The notes under the pieces: model-generated
The model's input: the letters and a program-made list of their open reading frames with translations, nothing else
Database searches by the model: none
Told to the model about the DNA's origin: nothing
Translations under genes and position numbers: made by a program
Assembly: GCA_024228355.1 (NCBI GenBank)
Contig: JAAETN010000568.1
Coordinates: 1-49,054, forward strand
DNA: 49,054 nt
From: Maribacter sp.
GTDB taxonomy: Bacteria; Bacteroidota; Bacteroidia; Flavobacteriales; Flavobacteriaceae
Reading direction: 5' to 3'
Part shown: positions 16,986 through 25,318 of the stretch, in pieces
How the letters are laid out: every line of letters begins with the position of its first letter
Numbering within the stretch: the stretch's first letter is position 1

Positions 16986-17315
16986 TTATTTACTCTTTAA
17001 CATTGTTAATACCATTTTAAATTTCTCGACAGCCATTAACGCGTGAGGAACATTTGCCGGCATTATTATGCTTTCTCCTCCTTTAAGTATATTGGAAACG
17101 CCATCTATTTTTATATCAGCTTTACCATCAACAATAAAAACCATGGCATCAAAAGGAGTTGTATGTTCACTCAATCCTTCGTCTTTATCAAAAGCAAATA
17201 ATGAGATGTTTCCTGTTTCTTTTTTTAAAATGTGTTTACTAACAACCGCTTTTTCTGCATAGGTAATACTCTTGTTATAGGAAAATATTTTCCCTTTCTC
17301 AAATTCATTTGACAT
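16986..17315 (-). CDS. Small cupin domain protein
   Basis: A 109-residue single-domain cupin, with the start placed at the ATG at 17315 (MSNEFEKGKIF), where relatives begin. ATGs at 17381 and 17375 would add an uncharacteristic 20-22 residues. The first cupin motif is degenerate (GLSEHTTPFDAMVFIVDG, with H and D) and the second is PANVPHALMAVE. Two histidines and an acidic residue could bind a metal. Similar small cupins are annotated only as cupins and may bind sugars or oxidise small molecules. It lies downstream of the broken dehydrogenase gene on the same strand. Confidence 0.8.
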   Translation of the reverse strand: MSNEFEKGKIFSYNKSITYAEKAVVSKHILKKETGNISLFAFDKDEGLSEHTTPFDAMVFIVDGKADIKIDGVSNILKGGESIIMPANVPHALMAVEKFKMVLTMLKSK

Positions 17316-17472
17316 CGTATTATCTTTTAAATGTTTAATTTTTTCTTTTACTAGATTATCACCCAAAACAGTCATTGCCATTCAAAATTCATAGGTTATG
17401 AATTTATGTTTGTGGCTAAGGTTATGGCTAAACTGCATTTTGATGCAGTATAGGTCTTGTTAATAAATGACT

Positions 17473-18078
17473 TTATTTTTCATATACGCGAATTATCTCA
17501 CCATTGCCTTTTCCTTGTACACTTCTTACATAGGCATTGACAGCTTTTTTCATTGGAACCGGATTATGTCCTGGAAAATAGTCCCTGTATTTTTCGTAGG
17601 CATCTTCTACCATTCCTAAAGACACCGCATTCACGCGTATCCCATTTTTAATTTCCAATGCTACCGCTTGGACGAAACTATGAATTGCGCCATTGACCAT
17701 TGCTGCGCTTGTTGTTTTGGCAACAGGGTCATCAGCCAATATTCCTGTCGATAGTGTAATTGACCCATTTGCGTTCAAGTAGTTTAGTCCTATTCGAACG
17801 AGGTTTACTTATCCCATTAATTTACTTTTAAGTCCAATGTAATAATCTTCTTCTGATAGCTCGTTAAAGTCGGCCCATTTGGCTTCACCGGCAATGCAGA
17901 TAATAGCATCCAATTTTTTGAGTTTGTCCAAGCCACTTTTAATTGAGGCGCTATCGGCAATATCAATTTTTATTTCATCACTACTTCTTCCTGCAATAAT
18001 CACTTCGTTGCTTTTTTTGAAGTGTTCTGTTACGGGTTGCCCTATTGTTCCGTTTCCTCCGATTATCAATATCCTCAA
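17473..18078 (-). pseudogene. Short-chain dehydrogenase (SDR) gene interrupted by one in-frame stop
   Basis: A 201-codon frame for a short, about 200-residue SDR. The N-terminal half has the NAD(P) loop LIIGGNGTIGQPV and ends SKLMG. The next codon is TAA (17809-17811), and the frame then continues without a shift as VNLVRIGLNYLNANGSITL and on to the C-terminus. Intact relatives have Q (CAA or CAG) at that position, so one C-to-T change explains the break. The second half keeps the helix VNGAIHSFVQAVALEIKNGIRVNAVS. The start is TTG at 18078, 3 bp after the previous gene's stop, inside an operon. It could be a sequencing error, a recent nonsense mutation or, less likely, readthrough. Confidence 0.88.
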
Positions 18079-18081
18079 TTT

Positions 18082-18642
18082 CTATCTTTTTTCGCTTATG
18101 GCGTTATAACCAATTATTATTAACATTATTATTAGGACAATGAAAAATAGGGAAGTTGAACCACTTTTTATTATTGTAAATAAACTCGTTGTTTTTGCTG
18201 TTGTTTGAGTTAGTTCGGGATAACTGTTCAACATTGTTATAATCCCAATATTTTCCAGATAATCTGCGATTCCCGCAATTATTGGTAACAAGCATAGATA
18301 GGTAAAAGGAGATTTGAGCTTGTTCATTTTTTTTAGAAAATAGGCCAAGATCAATGAATAAGTCAGTCCAAAAAGTAACGGATAAATCATATCCACGGGT
18401 ATTTGGTTAGTTAAATAGATTCCACGTCCATTCTCCCCAAGTGTCCTAAATAATTCATTTATGTAGTCCTGATTATATCCCGTTGGTAGCATATCCAACA
18501 ACTTCATGCCGTTCGAGAATCCCATTGTTTTCGGAATGGTTACCAATAACATAAATGCGTAAACTGCATTTGTAATTATAAAAAGACTCAATATTTTTTT
18601 TCCAGAAATGTTTTTTTCCAGAATTTTAGCAAATAGGTTCAT
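18082..18642 (-). CDS. Hypothetical integral membrane protein
   Basis: A 186-residue protein with about four membrane spans (around 20-38, 85-105, 115-135 and 160-180) and a polar loop after the first span containing TGYNQDYINELFRTLGENGRG. I do not recognise a named family, though similar proteins accompany DUF998-like genes in Bacteroidota. It sits 45 bp downstream of the DUF998 gene and 3 bp upstream of the broken dehydrogenase, so the three are probably one transcript. GC is very low (two 60-base lines I counted have 22-23%), among the lowest in the window. Confidence 0.65.
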   Translation of the reverse strand: MNLFAKILEKNISGKKILSLFIITNAVYAFMLLVTIPKTMGFSNGMKLLDMLPTGYNQDYINELFRTLGENGRGIYLTNQIPVDMIYPLLFGLTYSLILAYFLKKMNKLKSPFTYLCLLPIIAGIADYLENIGIITMLNSYPELTQTTAKTTSLFTIIKSGSTSLFFIVLIIMLIIIGYNAISEKR

Positions 18643-18687
18643 TGATTTTTCAATTAAGTGTAATGGTTAGAATAAACGTCCGTTTTA

Positions 18688-19317
18688 TTAGTATTTATTC
18701 TTTGTTGTGCACAGTGGTTTTTTAATATTTGAGAAAGTATATACTGTGCTAAAGCTAACAAATGCAAAATAAAGGTAAAACGTAAAAAGTAGAAAACGCT
18801 GAACTATGCCATAATATTCCAAAGGATAAAGAGAAGGAGCGAAAGCGGGCGTCAAGTTTAAGAAGATACCCAGTATTATTAATATAAAAGCAATTAATGA
18901 AACTCTTTTAAATGTAATCCCCAGTTTGTTTTTCCAAAACAAAACAAATATCAAAGCCGAAAAATAACCCACTGTCATTGAAAGACCAAAAACATTGTGC
19001 AATGGATGAGGGGAAGCAAAAAGGGCAATGCCAAATTCAGACAATCCTGAAAATATGATAAATATGCCTGGTATAACCGATAGATTATTATGCCTGGAAA
19101 AAGAGATAATACCAATCGCAAATAGCATTAGTAATATTCCAATAACCATAGTGAATATTTGCCATTGTAAATAAAGTGGAGACCCTACTTCCCCAATTTC
19201 ACTTATAGTTTGGGAAATTGGGCTATAATTAACCAATAGGCCGCCCAATACAAAAGTGCCTACTATAAATATGGTTGTAGTAATCCAACCTAAAGAAAGT
19301 AATTTTTTCATATCCAT
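18688..19317 (-). CDS. DUF998 family integral membrane protein
   Basis: A 209-residue protein with six hydrophobic spans. DUF998 features are visible: an early span ending in NYSPISQTISEIGEVGSP, the central FSGLSEFGIALFASPHPLHNVFG, and the loop before the last span with PLEYYGIVQRFLLF. DUF998 proteins are membrane proteins of unknown function found near redox and stress genes. ATGs at 19317 and 19311 are both possible starts. It is the first gene of a low-GC run followed by a second membrane protein and the broken dehydrogenase. Confidence 0.78.
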   Translation of the reverse strand: MDMKKLLSLGWITTTIFIVGTFVLGGLLVNYSPISQTISEIGEVGSPLYLQWQIFTMVIGILLMLFAIGIISFSRHNNLSVIPGIFIIFSGLSEFGIALFASPHPLHNVFGLSMTVGYFSALIFVLFWKNKLGITFKRVSLIAFILIILGIFLNLTPAFAPSLYPLEYYGIVQRFLLFTFYLYFAFVSFSTVYTFSNIKKPLCTTKNKY

Positions 19318-19489
19318 GATAATCAGCTTTCAAATGAGGACGAACGATATCTCCATATGTTACAGTTCCTCAATTGACATAGAATGAATAGTATTGAGAA
19401 TTTAATGGGCAGTTTTCTGGTTTTTTATTCCTCAGGTATTTTATGGCTCCAAAGATTAAGATAAATAGGGCATGCTAGAATAACAACCT

Positions 19490-19610
19490 AAACATGGCCG
19501 TAATGCCTGAAATGGAAATAATCCCAGATTTGAAACCAGTGTGTTACTCAGGTGTTCCTTGGAACTATCAAAACAATATGGTAAGAAAACTAAATATGAA
19601 AAGCCTGCTC
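19490..19610 (-). pseudogene. Remnant of a membrane-protein gene related to the one at 22480-23403
   Basis: On the minus strand this stretch reads EHLSNTLVSNLGLFPFQALR, matching EHATNTLDSNPGLFPFQALR of the intact gene at 22480-23403; the DNA aligns over about 90 bp (19492-19581 with about 22745-22834). Frameshifts lie on both sides. The alignment appears to continue to about 19610, into the last codons of the oxidoreductase gamma gene, where GCTTTTCATAT resembles the parent's GCTTTTTATAAT. No start remains. Together with the intact relative 3 kb away on the same strand, this suggests duplication and decay, possibly with the gamma-subunit gene's tail replaced at the junction. Confidence 0.72.
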
Positions 19611-20159
19611 CTCTACATTATATACCGATACACTACCCAAACCTTTTATAATTGCTTCTTTGTTCAACGGAATTAAATGATGGTAACGTTCTGATAGCGA
19701 TTTTTTCAAACCATCAGTTACATTTTCCAGTTTTATAACGGGTTTTATTTTTAGAAATGCGCCAAGGACCACCATATTGAATATTTTTTTATTACCCATT
19801 TCAGCGGCTAATTTCATCCCTTCGATCTGGTAAATTTTAATATCTTTTCGTGTGGGATGATGCGAAATCCCATTAGGGTCATACAACAACACACCATCTG
19901 GCTTCACAGACTTCTCGAACTTATCCATGGATTGCTGGTTTAATATAATAGCAGTATCATACATTTTTAAGTAAGGGGAGCTGATCCTCTCATCACTCAA
20001 AATAACCGTCACGTTTGCTGTGCCACCACGCATTTCGGGCCCGTATGATGGCATCCAACTAACCTCTTTATCCTGCATGATACCAGAATAAGCTAAAATT
20101 TTCCCCATGGACAACACGCCCTGGCCACCAAAACCTGCTATGATAATTTCTTCTGTCAT
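19590..20159 (-). CDS. 2-oxoacid:ferredoxin oxidoreductase, gamma subunit
   Basis: A 189-residue gamma (PorC/KorC-type) subunit. It opens IIAGFGGQGVLSMGKILAYSG and has the conserved PSYGPEMRGGTANVTVILSD. It joins alpha, beta and ferredoxin-like subunits to oxidise a 2-oxoacid to acyl-CoA with reduction of ferredoxin. It overlaps the beta-subunit gene by 4 bp, so translation is probably coupled. The last six codons (QAFHI and the stop) fall in a region alignable to the adjacent remnant of a membrane-protein gene, so the extreme C-terminus may be recently altered. Confidence 0.92.
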   Translation of the reverse strand: MTEEIIIAGFGGQGVLSMGKILAYSGIMQDKEVSWMPSYGPEMRGGTANVTVILSDERISSPYLKMYDTAIILNQQSMDKFEKSVKPDGVLLYDPNGISHHPTRKDIKIYQIEGMKLAAEMGNKKIFNMVVLGAFLKIKPVIKLENVTDGLKKSLSERYHHLIPLNKEAIIKGLGSVSVYNVEEQAFHI

Positions 20160-20935
20160 GATTTTTTTAATTTAGCGTCCACTTTAATATCCCCTAGAGG
20201 AAAGATGGGAAACATGTTATCTACCATCCATTGATTGGATTCCAAAGGGGTCATTTTCCAACCCGAATTACAGTTTGACACAATCTCTACAAAGGACACA
20301 CCTTTATTTAAGCGTGTATTTTCAAATGCCTTCCGAATCGCCTTTTTAGCCTTGCGTGCATGTTTATGGGTATGTACGGATTGCCTGGTGGCATAAAAAA
20401 CCCCTGGTAGGTTGGCTACCAATTCTGTGATTTTTAGTGGTGAACCCATGTTCTCGATTTCCCTGCCATATGGCGAAGTAGAGGTTCGCATACCGCATAA
20501 GGTCGTGGGTGCCATCTGACCGCCAGTCATACCATAAATACCATTATTCACAAAAATGACAACGATGTTTTCGCCCCGGTTACAGGCGTGTAAGGTTTCT
20601 GCAGTACCTATAGCAGCCAGGTCGCCGTCGCCTTGATAGGTAAACACATATTTATTGGGCCACAATCTCGAAATGGCAGTGGCTATGGCAGGTGCACGGC
20701 CATGTGCGGCTTGGGTCATATCAATATTCATAAAATCATAGGCCAAAACTGAGCAACCAACGGGCGCAACCCCTATGGTATCTTCAGCTATTGCCATTTC
20801 ATCAATGACCTCAATGGTTAAATTATGTACAGTGCCATGACCGCAACCCGGACAATACGACAAGGTCGCATCGGTCATTAATTTCGTTTTACAGAATACT
20901 TGATTCTCGGGTTTTATGATTTCCAATACATCCAT
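20156..20935 (-). CDS. 2-oxoacid:ferredoxin oxidoreductase, TPP-binding beta subunit
   Basis: A 259-residue thiamine-pyrophosphate-binding beta subunit. It shows CPGCGHG near residue 28 (the start of the TPP fold), then GVAPVGCSV, the TPP/Mg motif GDGDLAAIGTAE...FVNN, and NNGIYGMTGGQMAPT. It overlaps the alpha-subunit gene by 47 bp if the ATG at 20935 is used. A shorter form from the ATG at 20878 would remove 19 residues, but homologues usually have a similar leader, so I keep the long form. It acts with the alpha subunit at the catalytic site. Confidence 0.93.
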   Translation of the reverse strand: MDVLEIIKPENQVFCKTKLMTDATLSYCPGCGHGTVHNLTIEVIDEMAIAEDTIGVAPVGCSVLAYDFMNIDMTQAAHGRAPAIATAISRLWPNKYVFTYQGDGDLAAIGTAETLHACNRGENIVVIFVNNGIYGMTGGQMAPTTLCGMRTSTSPYGREIENMGSPLKITELVANLPGVFYATRQSVHTHKHARKAKKAIRKAFENTRLNKGVSFVEIVSNCNSGWKMTPLESNQWMVDNMFPIFPLGDIKVDAKLKKS

Positions 20936-22013
20936 TTATAATGACTTTATCTTCCAATGCTTCCAATACTTCTTCTGGCGTATGTATAATCCCGCCTGTT
21001 CTTCCAAAATGTTCTACTGGTACTTTGTGTTGTACAGCTAACTGTACATCTTCTACCATTTGGCCCGTGTTTAATTCAACACTCAAGATTCCTTTTACCT
21101 GATCGGCCAATTCAAAAAGTTGGTGTTTTGGATAAGGGAACAAGGTTATTGGCCTTAACAACCCGGCCTTGATTCCTTTTTTACGGGCCAAGCTTACCGC
21201 TTTTTGCGCAATGCGTGCACTTGAACCATAGGCCACGAATAAATATTCTGCATCATCACAACTTATTTTTTCATACCGCAGGTCTTCTTTTTCCATTTGG
21301 TCATACTTCTTCAGCAATTTGTAAACGCGGACTTCCATCTTCTCGGGATCCAGGTCGAGGGAGGTAATGATATTCCTTTCCCTATCTGTTTTACCGGTTA
21401 CCGCCCAGCTTCCATATTTTTCGATTACTTCTTCATCGGTCATTCTTTTCTGCTGGTCCTTCAAGTGTACTTTTTCCATCATCTGACCAATCAATCCATC
21501 TGATAGGATCAATACCGGAGCACGATATTTAAAGGCAATATCAAAAGCATCTTCAACAAAATCAGACATTTCCTGTACTGATGCAGGCGCCAGTACATAG
21601 AGTTTAAAATCCCCATGGCCACCACCTTTTACAGACTGAAAATAATCTGCCTGTGAAGGCTGTATCGTGCCCAGACCAGGTCCACCTCTAACAACATTAA
21701 CAATAACTGCGGGTAACTCGGCACCTGCCAAATAGGATATTCCTTCCAATTTCAAGGAAATACCTGGGCTAGATGATGATGTCATTGCTTTTTTTCCGGT
21801 ACTTGCAGCACCGTAGACCATGTTTATCGCAGCGATTTCACTTTCGGCCTGTAAGACAACCATTCCGGTTCTTTCTTCCGGTCTTTCGGCCATTAGATGC
21901 TCAATTACTTCAGATTGTGGGGTAATGGGATAACCAAAATAAGCATCAACCCCGGCTCTGATCGCGGCCTCGGCCAATGCCTCGTTTCCCTTCATTAATT
22001 TTAATTCGGACAT
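20889..22013 (-). CDS. vorB: 2-oxoacid:ferredoxin oxidoreductase, alpha subunit (VorB-type)
   Basis: A 374-residue alpha subunit. It has GNEALAEAAIRAGVDAYFGYPITPQSEV (cut here to its recognisable parts: NEALAEAA and GYPITPQSEV), QAESEIAAINMVYGA, and SSPGISLKLEGISYLAGAE. The C-terminal half carries the Rossmann-like domain II with LFVAYGSSARIAQKAV. The domain order is that of the 2-oxoglutarate/2-oxoisovalerate type, in which alpha and gamma are separate. Databases generally name this Bacteroidota form VorB (3-methyl-2-oxobutanoate), but sequence alone does not fix the substrate: 2-oxoglutarate is also possible. It lies between the ferredoxin-like and beta genes in one operon. Confidence 0.92.
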   Translation of the reverse strand: MSELKLMKGNEALAEAAIRAGVDAYFGYPITPQSEVIEHLMAERPEERTGMVVLQAESEIAAINMVYGAASTGKKAMTSSSSPGISLKLEGISYLAGAELPAVIVNVVRGGPGLGTIQPSQADYFQSVKGGGHGDFKLYVLAPASVQEMSDFVEDAFDIAFKYRAPVLILSDGLIGQMMEKVHLKDQQKRMTDEEVIEKYGSWAVTGKTDRERNIITSLDLDPEKMEVRVYKLLKKYDQMEKEDLRYEKISCDDAEYLFVAYGSSARIAQKAVSLARKKGIKAGLLRPITLFPYPKHQLFELADQVKGILSVELNTGQMVEDVQLAVQHKVPVEHFGRTGGIIHTPEEVLEALEDKVIINGCIGNHKTRESSIL

Positions 22014-22028
22014 CGATCGATTTTTATT

Positions 22029-22259
22029 TTATGCTGGGACTTTTACCCGATAAACCGTTATAGCCCTATCGGGACAAACCACAGCACAGTTAGTACATCC
22101 GTTACAGGCTTCAGGATTAATCATATACGCATAGTGATAGCCTTTGCGGTTCACTACTGAAGTCATGCTTATGACATTTTCTTTACAAACAGGTATGCAT
22201 AGTTCACAACCTTTGCATGTTTCATTATTGACTACGATTGCACCTTTTGCTTTTGCCAT
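22029..22259 (-). CDS. 2-oxoacid oxidoreductase ferredoxin-like delta subunit, two [4Fe-4S]
   Basis: A 76-residue ferredoxin with two CxxCxxCxxxC-type motifs: CKGCELCIPVC near residue 15 and CNGCTNCAVVC near residue 53, each able to hold a [4Fe-4S] cluster. It is the electron-transfer subunit of the 2-oxoacid:ferredoxin oxidoreductase and the first gene of the operon (delta, alpha, beta, gamma). It ends 16 bp before the alpha gene. No strong promoter consensus is evident in the 220 bp upstream, although a near match AAAATTTTG occurs there. Confidence 0.93.
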   Translation of the reverse strand: MAKAKGAIVVNNETCKGCELCIPVCKENVISMTSVVNRKGYHYAYMINPEACNGCTNCAVVCPDRAITVYRVKVPA

Positions 22260-22479
22260 ATTGATAAATATATATAAACTTTTTGCGGCAAAATTTTACT
22301 ATTCATAAAAATAGCCCTGATTTATTACAAAAAATATGATAAATGTCAATTTAAGCGCATTACCAAATTGTTTTAAAATGCGGTTGGATGCTACTTTCTT
22401 ATAATTAGTAGGCCAATTTATGATGTTACGGGACCAAGTGGGATGAAAAGGTATGCCATATAGGGGTTCATAATAGCAT

Positions 22480-23403
22480 CTATTTTTTTTTAGCTACAGA
22501 AAACAAATCGGGTATTGAGCTGTGCTTGCGATGTAATAGCCAAACGATCAACATACCAAAAGCGAAATTAGAGGTTAGGCCCTCGATTATATGGCTTAGA
22601 CGTACGCTGGCACTTGGCATAAGTGGATTTTCCAACATTAGACCTGATACCTGTGGAATCGTAAAGAAAAGCCCTACTAGCACCGCCGTACGCCATACTT
22701 TCAGTTTGGTACCGCGTATGATGGGGATGGCGCAAAGCGTCCATAACATGGCCCGCAACGCCTGAAACGGAAATAATCCCGGATTTGAATCCAATGTATT
22801 GGTCGCGTGTTCCCAGAACGGTAGTATGGCCCCCGGACTATTATAAAAAGCACGCAAGTCGGGATTTTGCCAAGCGATAAAATAACCTGCACCCCAATAG
22901 AACACAATGTAAAGAACAGCTATGCCCACCAATTTTAATACCAACTGTTTTATGGGAATTTTTACCGCTGCCTTAGTTTCCAAGCTGTCCTTTGCCTTTC
23001 TTTTGCCCAAGATCAATACCCCTAATGGAATATAAATAAAGGCCACTGGAAGCCCCATTATAAAGAGCCTTGGTAATAGTTCTGAGGTAACCGTGATACC
23101 TGACATAAAATACCAGGTTTCAATTTGAGTTAAAAAGGTCACTGCCCCAAAATAGGCAAAGGCCAATACCAGGGCCAGTTTCCACCCATGCCAACGGGAG
23201 CTAAGGATCAAAGCCATAATAAGAAGGGTATTGAGCAGTCCGAAAACCAGGAATCCAAGATTACCTGGCACCAGTCCCGGCTCCGAGACAGTATCAGGAA
23301 GCACTTCTGTAATGCCCATTGACCCGATAGCAAACAGTATAAAAAATAACAATAACAGAAGGGCAGTACGCCCAGTCCAGATAAAAATTAGTTTTGCGTT
23401 CAT
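22480..23403 (-). CDS. Hypothetical integral membrane protein (parent of a nearby remnant)
   Basis: A 307-residue protein with about seven hydrophobic spans and no recognised domain name. Its C-terminal third (FPFQALRAMLW and SVRLSHIIEGLTSNFAFGMLIVWLL) aligns with the corresponding part of the PadR-linked membrane protein at 29981-30787 (GYIRLGHGVEVGISNFLYG), so both belong to one family. A decayed copy of its central-to-C-terminal region lies at 19490-19610. Transporter or enzyme activity cannot be inferred. It is not close to a regulator gene. Confidence 0.65.
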   Translation of the reverse strand: MNAKLIFIWTGRTALLLLLFFILFAIGSMGITEVLPDTVSEPGLVPGNLGFLVFGLLNTLLIMALILSSRWHGWKLALVLAFAYFGAVTFLTQIETWYFMSGITVTSELLPRLFIMGLPVAFIYIPLGVLILGKRKAKDSLETKAAVKIPIKQLVLKLVGIAVLYIVFYWGAGYFIAWQNPDLRAFYNSPGAILPFWEHATNTLDSNPGLFPFQALRAMLWTLCAIPIIRGTKLKVWRTAVLVGLFFTIPQVSGLMLENPLMPSASVRLSHIIEGLTSNFAFGMLIVWLLHRKHSSIPDLFSVAKKK

Positions 23404-23472
23404 GTTTGAATTTTATCGGTTGCTGATTCTATATTAAGTGATCTTATGTTCATTTGGGGTTTAATATCCAAT

Positions 23473-24960
23473 TCATTCAAGCGATTTATAGCCGCTTTTA
23501 AACTGTTCCACGCATTGACTATTTGGTGCTTTTGTTGGGTCATCAATGAACTCCTTCATCATCATAATTCCGCATGCACCCTGATCGATCGGGGAATGGG
23601 CTATCCCAGGGAAAACATAGAGGTGTGAATTTTTCAGTTTTTTTGATAATTCATTAGCATAAATTGGAGGGCAAACATGATCCAATTCACCGCTGAGCAT
23701 CAAGGTAGGGACATCTGATACCAAGTTGATGTCCTTATTCTGCAAATCATCGACTTTCCATATTTTTTTGGCCCGCGTTAAAAAATATGGCGTAAAAAAT
23801 AGGGTCCCGCAGCCTTTTACAAATTCGGCATATTCATTATCAAGCGGGATATCATCCTTTTCAAAATTAGAGTACTCGGACAATAAAAGACTTATTGACA
23901 AGCCATCGCTAAAATCATCTAAAGGAAACAAAATCCCCGGTTTTTTTACGATTTGACTGTAATCACCGGAAAGAATTTTATGCAAGGTTGATGGTAGTTT
24001 CGTATCCCAGTACATATCGGCAAAAATCCAAACCGCCAATTTGTTACCGTTTAGTACTAGTTTGTACATTTTTTTATCCTTTGCATATTTTATTTGCAAT
24101 GTATCGGGTTTCTCATTAAGCCGCTTCAAAGTGGAAAGAAATCTGTTCTTTAAATCTGGATAGGCTTTGTTCAGTGCTTCATCATTCCTGCATTTTTCAA
24201 ATAGAGCTTCTAAGGTTTGGTTAGCGTTGGTATGCAATCTTGGGAAGGCTTTGTTAATATCTACTACCGCGTTCATGGTAACACTTACAATATGATCCGA
24301 ATGGTTAAGTAATAAATGCTGGCATACCAAAGTACCAAATGAAGATCCAAAGACTGAGAATCTATCGTGACCTAATTGCCCCATGACAAAAACAATATCC
24401 TTCGCAATTTCATAATCATTAAAGGCCGATAAATTAACACCCTCAGTCTCAAAGCGTTCATACGTCTCCTTTAACGTATCCATATATAAATCAAGGGTTT
24501 GGTCTGAGGTGAAATTTTTGTCAAGAAGTGACATTTGCAGTGCTTCAATTTCGGGACATAATAAATTGGGCTTTGAATATTTTAGACCTCGCAATTCAAT
24601 AATAACAATGTCGCGATTGTCAAGGAATAATTTTCCCAAATCACCGGTCAGTTCGGGAACAAATGCATCAATATCGGACATTCCGGGGCCTCCCATTATT
24701 AAAACCAGAGGTTCGTGGGTCGATACGTCGGCATGGCTTTTAAAAACAGCCACTGCAAGTTCAATTGCCTTTCCATTTGGGTTACTATGAAACTCGGGTA
24801 CTTTCATGAAGCCATACGAAAATTTGCCGCTTTCAATTAAGCTATCGGGGACTTCGATGGGACAGGTTGAATTTGTGAATTCCCCTATTCCATTCCCTTG
24901 TTTACATCCAATGAATAAAGCTACAAGAAGGAAGAGACATAGAATCAATTGTTTTCTCAT
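23473..24960 (-). CDS. Alpha/beta hydrolase (tripartite S33-like) lipoprotein
   Basis: A 495-residue exported hydrolase. I use the ATG at 24960, because the signal follows directly (MRKQLILCL, lipobox LFIGC19); the longer frame would add 18 residues. The oxyanion loop LVLIMGGPGMSD and the nucleophile elbow FSVFGSSFGTLV (G-S-S-F-G) are followed by a C-terminal TAP-like region with D in SGELDHVCPP and H in FPGIAHSP, completing a Ser-Asp-His triad. Relatives are proline iminopeptidases and tripeptidyl aminopeptidases. A peptide or ester substrate is likely. It stands alone between long non-coding stretches. Confidence 0.87.
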   Translation of the reverse strand: MRKQLILCLFLLVALFIGCKQGNGIGEFTNSTCPIEVPDSLIESGKFSYGFMKVPEFHSNPNGKAIELAVAVFKSHADVSTHEPLVLIMGGPGMSDIDAFVPELTGDLGKLFLDNRDIVIIELRGLKYSKPNLLCPEIEALQMSLLDKNFTSDQTLDLYMDTLKETYERFETEGVNLSAFNDYEIAKDIVFVMGQLGHDRFSVFGSSFGTLVCQHLLLNHSDHIVSVTMNAVVDINKAFPRLHTNANQTLEALFEKCRNDEALNKAYPDLKNRFLSTLKRLNEKPDTLQIKYAKDKKMYKLVLNGNKLAVWIFADMYWDTKLPSTLHKILSGDYSQIVKKPGILFPLDDFSDGLSISLLLSEYSNFEKDDIPLDNEYAEFVKGCGTLFFTPYFLTRAKKIWKVDDLQNKDINLVSDVPTLMLSGELDHVCPPIYANELSKKLKNSHLYVFPGIAHSPIDQGACGIMMMKEFIDDPTKAPNSQCVEQFKSGYKSLE

Positions 24961-25081
24961 GTCGAGTAAGTTTAAGAATAAATAGTATAGAAAAAAGGTA
25001 GGGGAAATTAACACTAATGTTTATAATAAAAACTGATATAAGTCATGGAAATTAGCAGTATTCAGGTATTGGTTACTGGGA

Positions 25082-25250
25082 GGGTGAAAGTTTAAAGTTA
25101 AAGAGTTAAGAAGTAAAAAAGAGTAAAAAGTCAGATGTCAGATTTCAGATGGCAAATGTCAAATGTCACAAAGTAGTAAGCAGAAAGCAGTCGGTAGTTC
25201 TAAGTGTTAATTGCTAATTGTTAAGAGCCAAGAGCTAAAAGCTAGTTCTG
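25082..25250. repeat. Degenerate short tandem repeats in a 358-bp gene-free stretch (24961-25318)
   Basis: This non-coding gap is built of phrase-like short repeats. From 25130 to 25171 a heptamer recurs in phase: GTCAGAT twice, TTCAGAT, GGCAAAT, GTCAAAT, GTCACAA. Around it lie AAAGTTAAAGAGTTAAG (from about 25093), TTAATTGCTAATTGTTAA and AGAGCCAAGAGCTAAAAGCTA. Similar wording appears at 26829-26860 (GTAGTCATTAGCCAGTAGTCAT). No frame is open. I recall such low-complexity intergenic text in other flavobacteria; its role is unknown. Confidence 0.6.
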
Positions 25251-25318
25251 GGTTTTATCTTGTGGGTTGCTTTTTAACCATGGCGGGGATCCTTTTTTTT
25301 ATGCATAATACTCCTTAT

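Noticed and set aside
19494-19676. Plus-strand frame of 60 residues
   Set aside because: It reads through the complement of the membrane-gene remnant and the gamma-subunit tail; no gene is likely.
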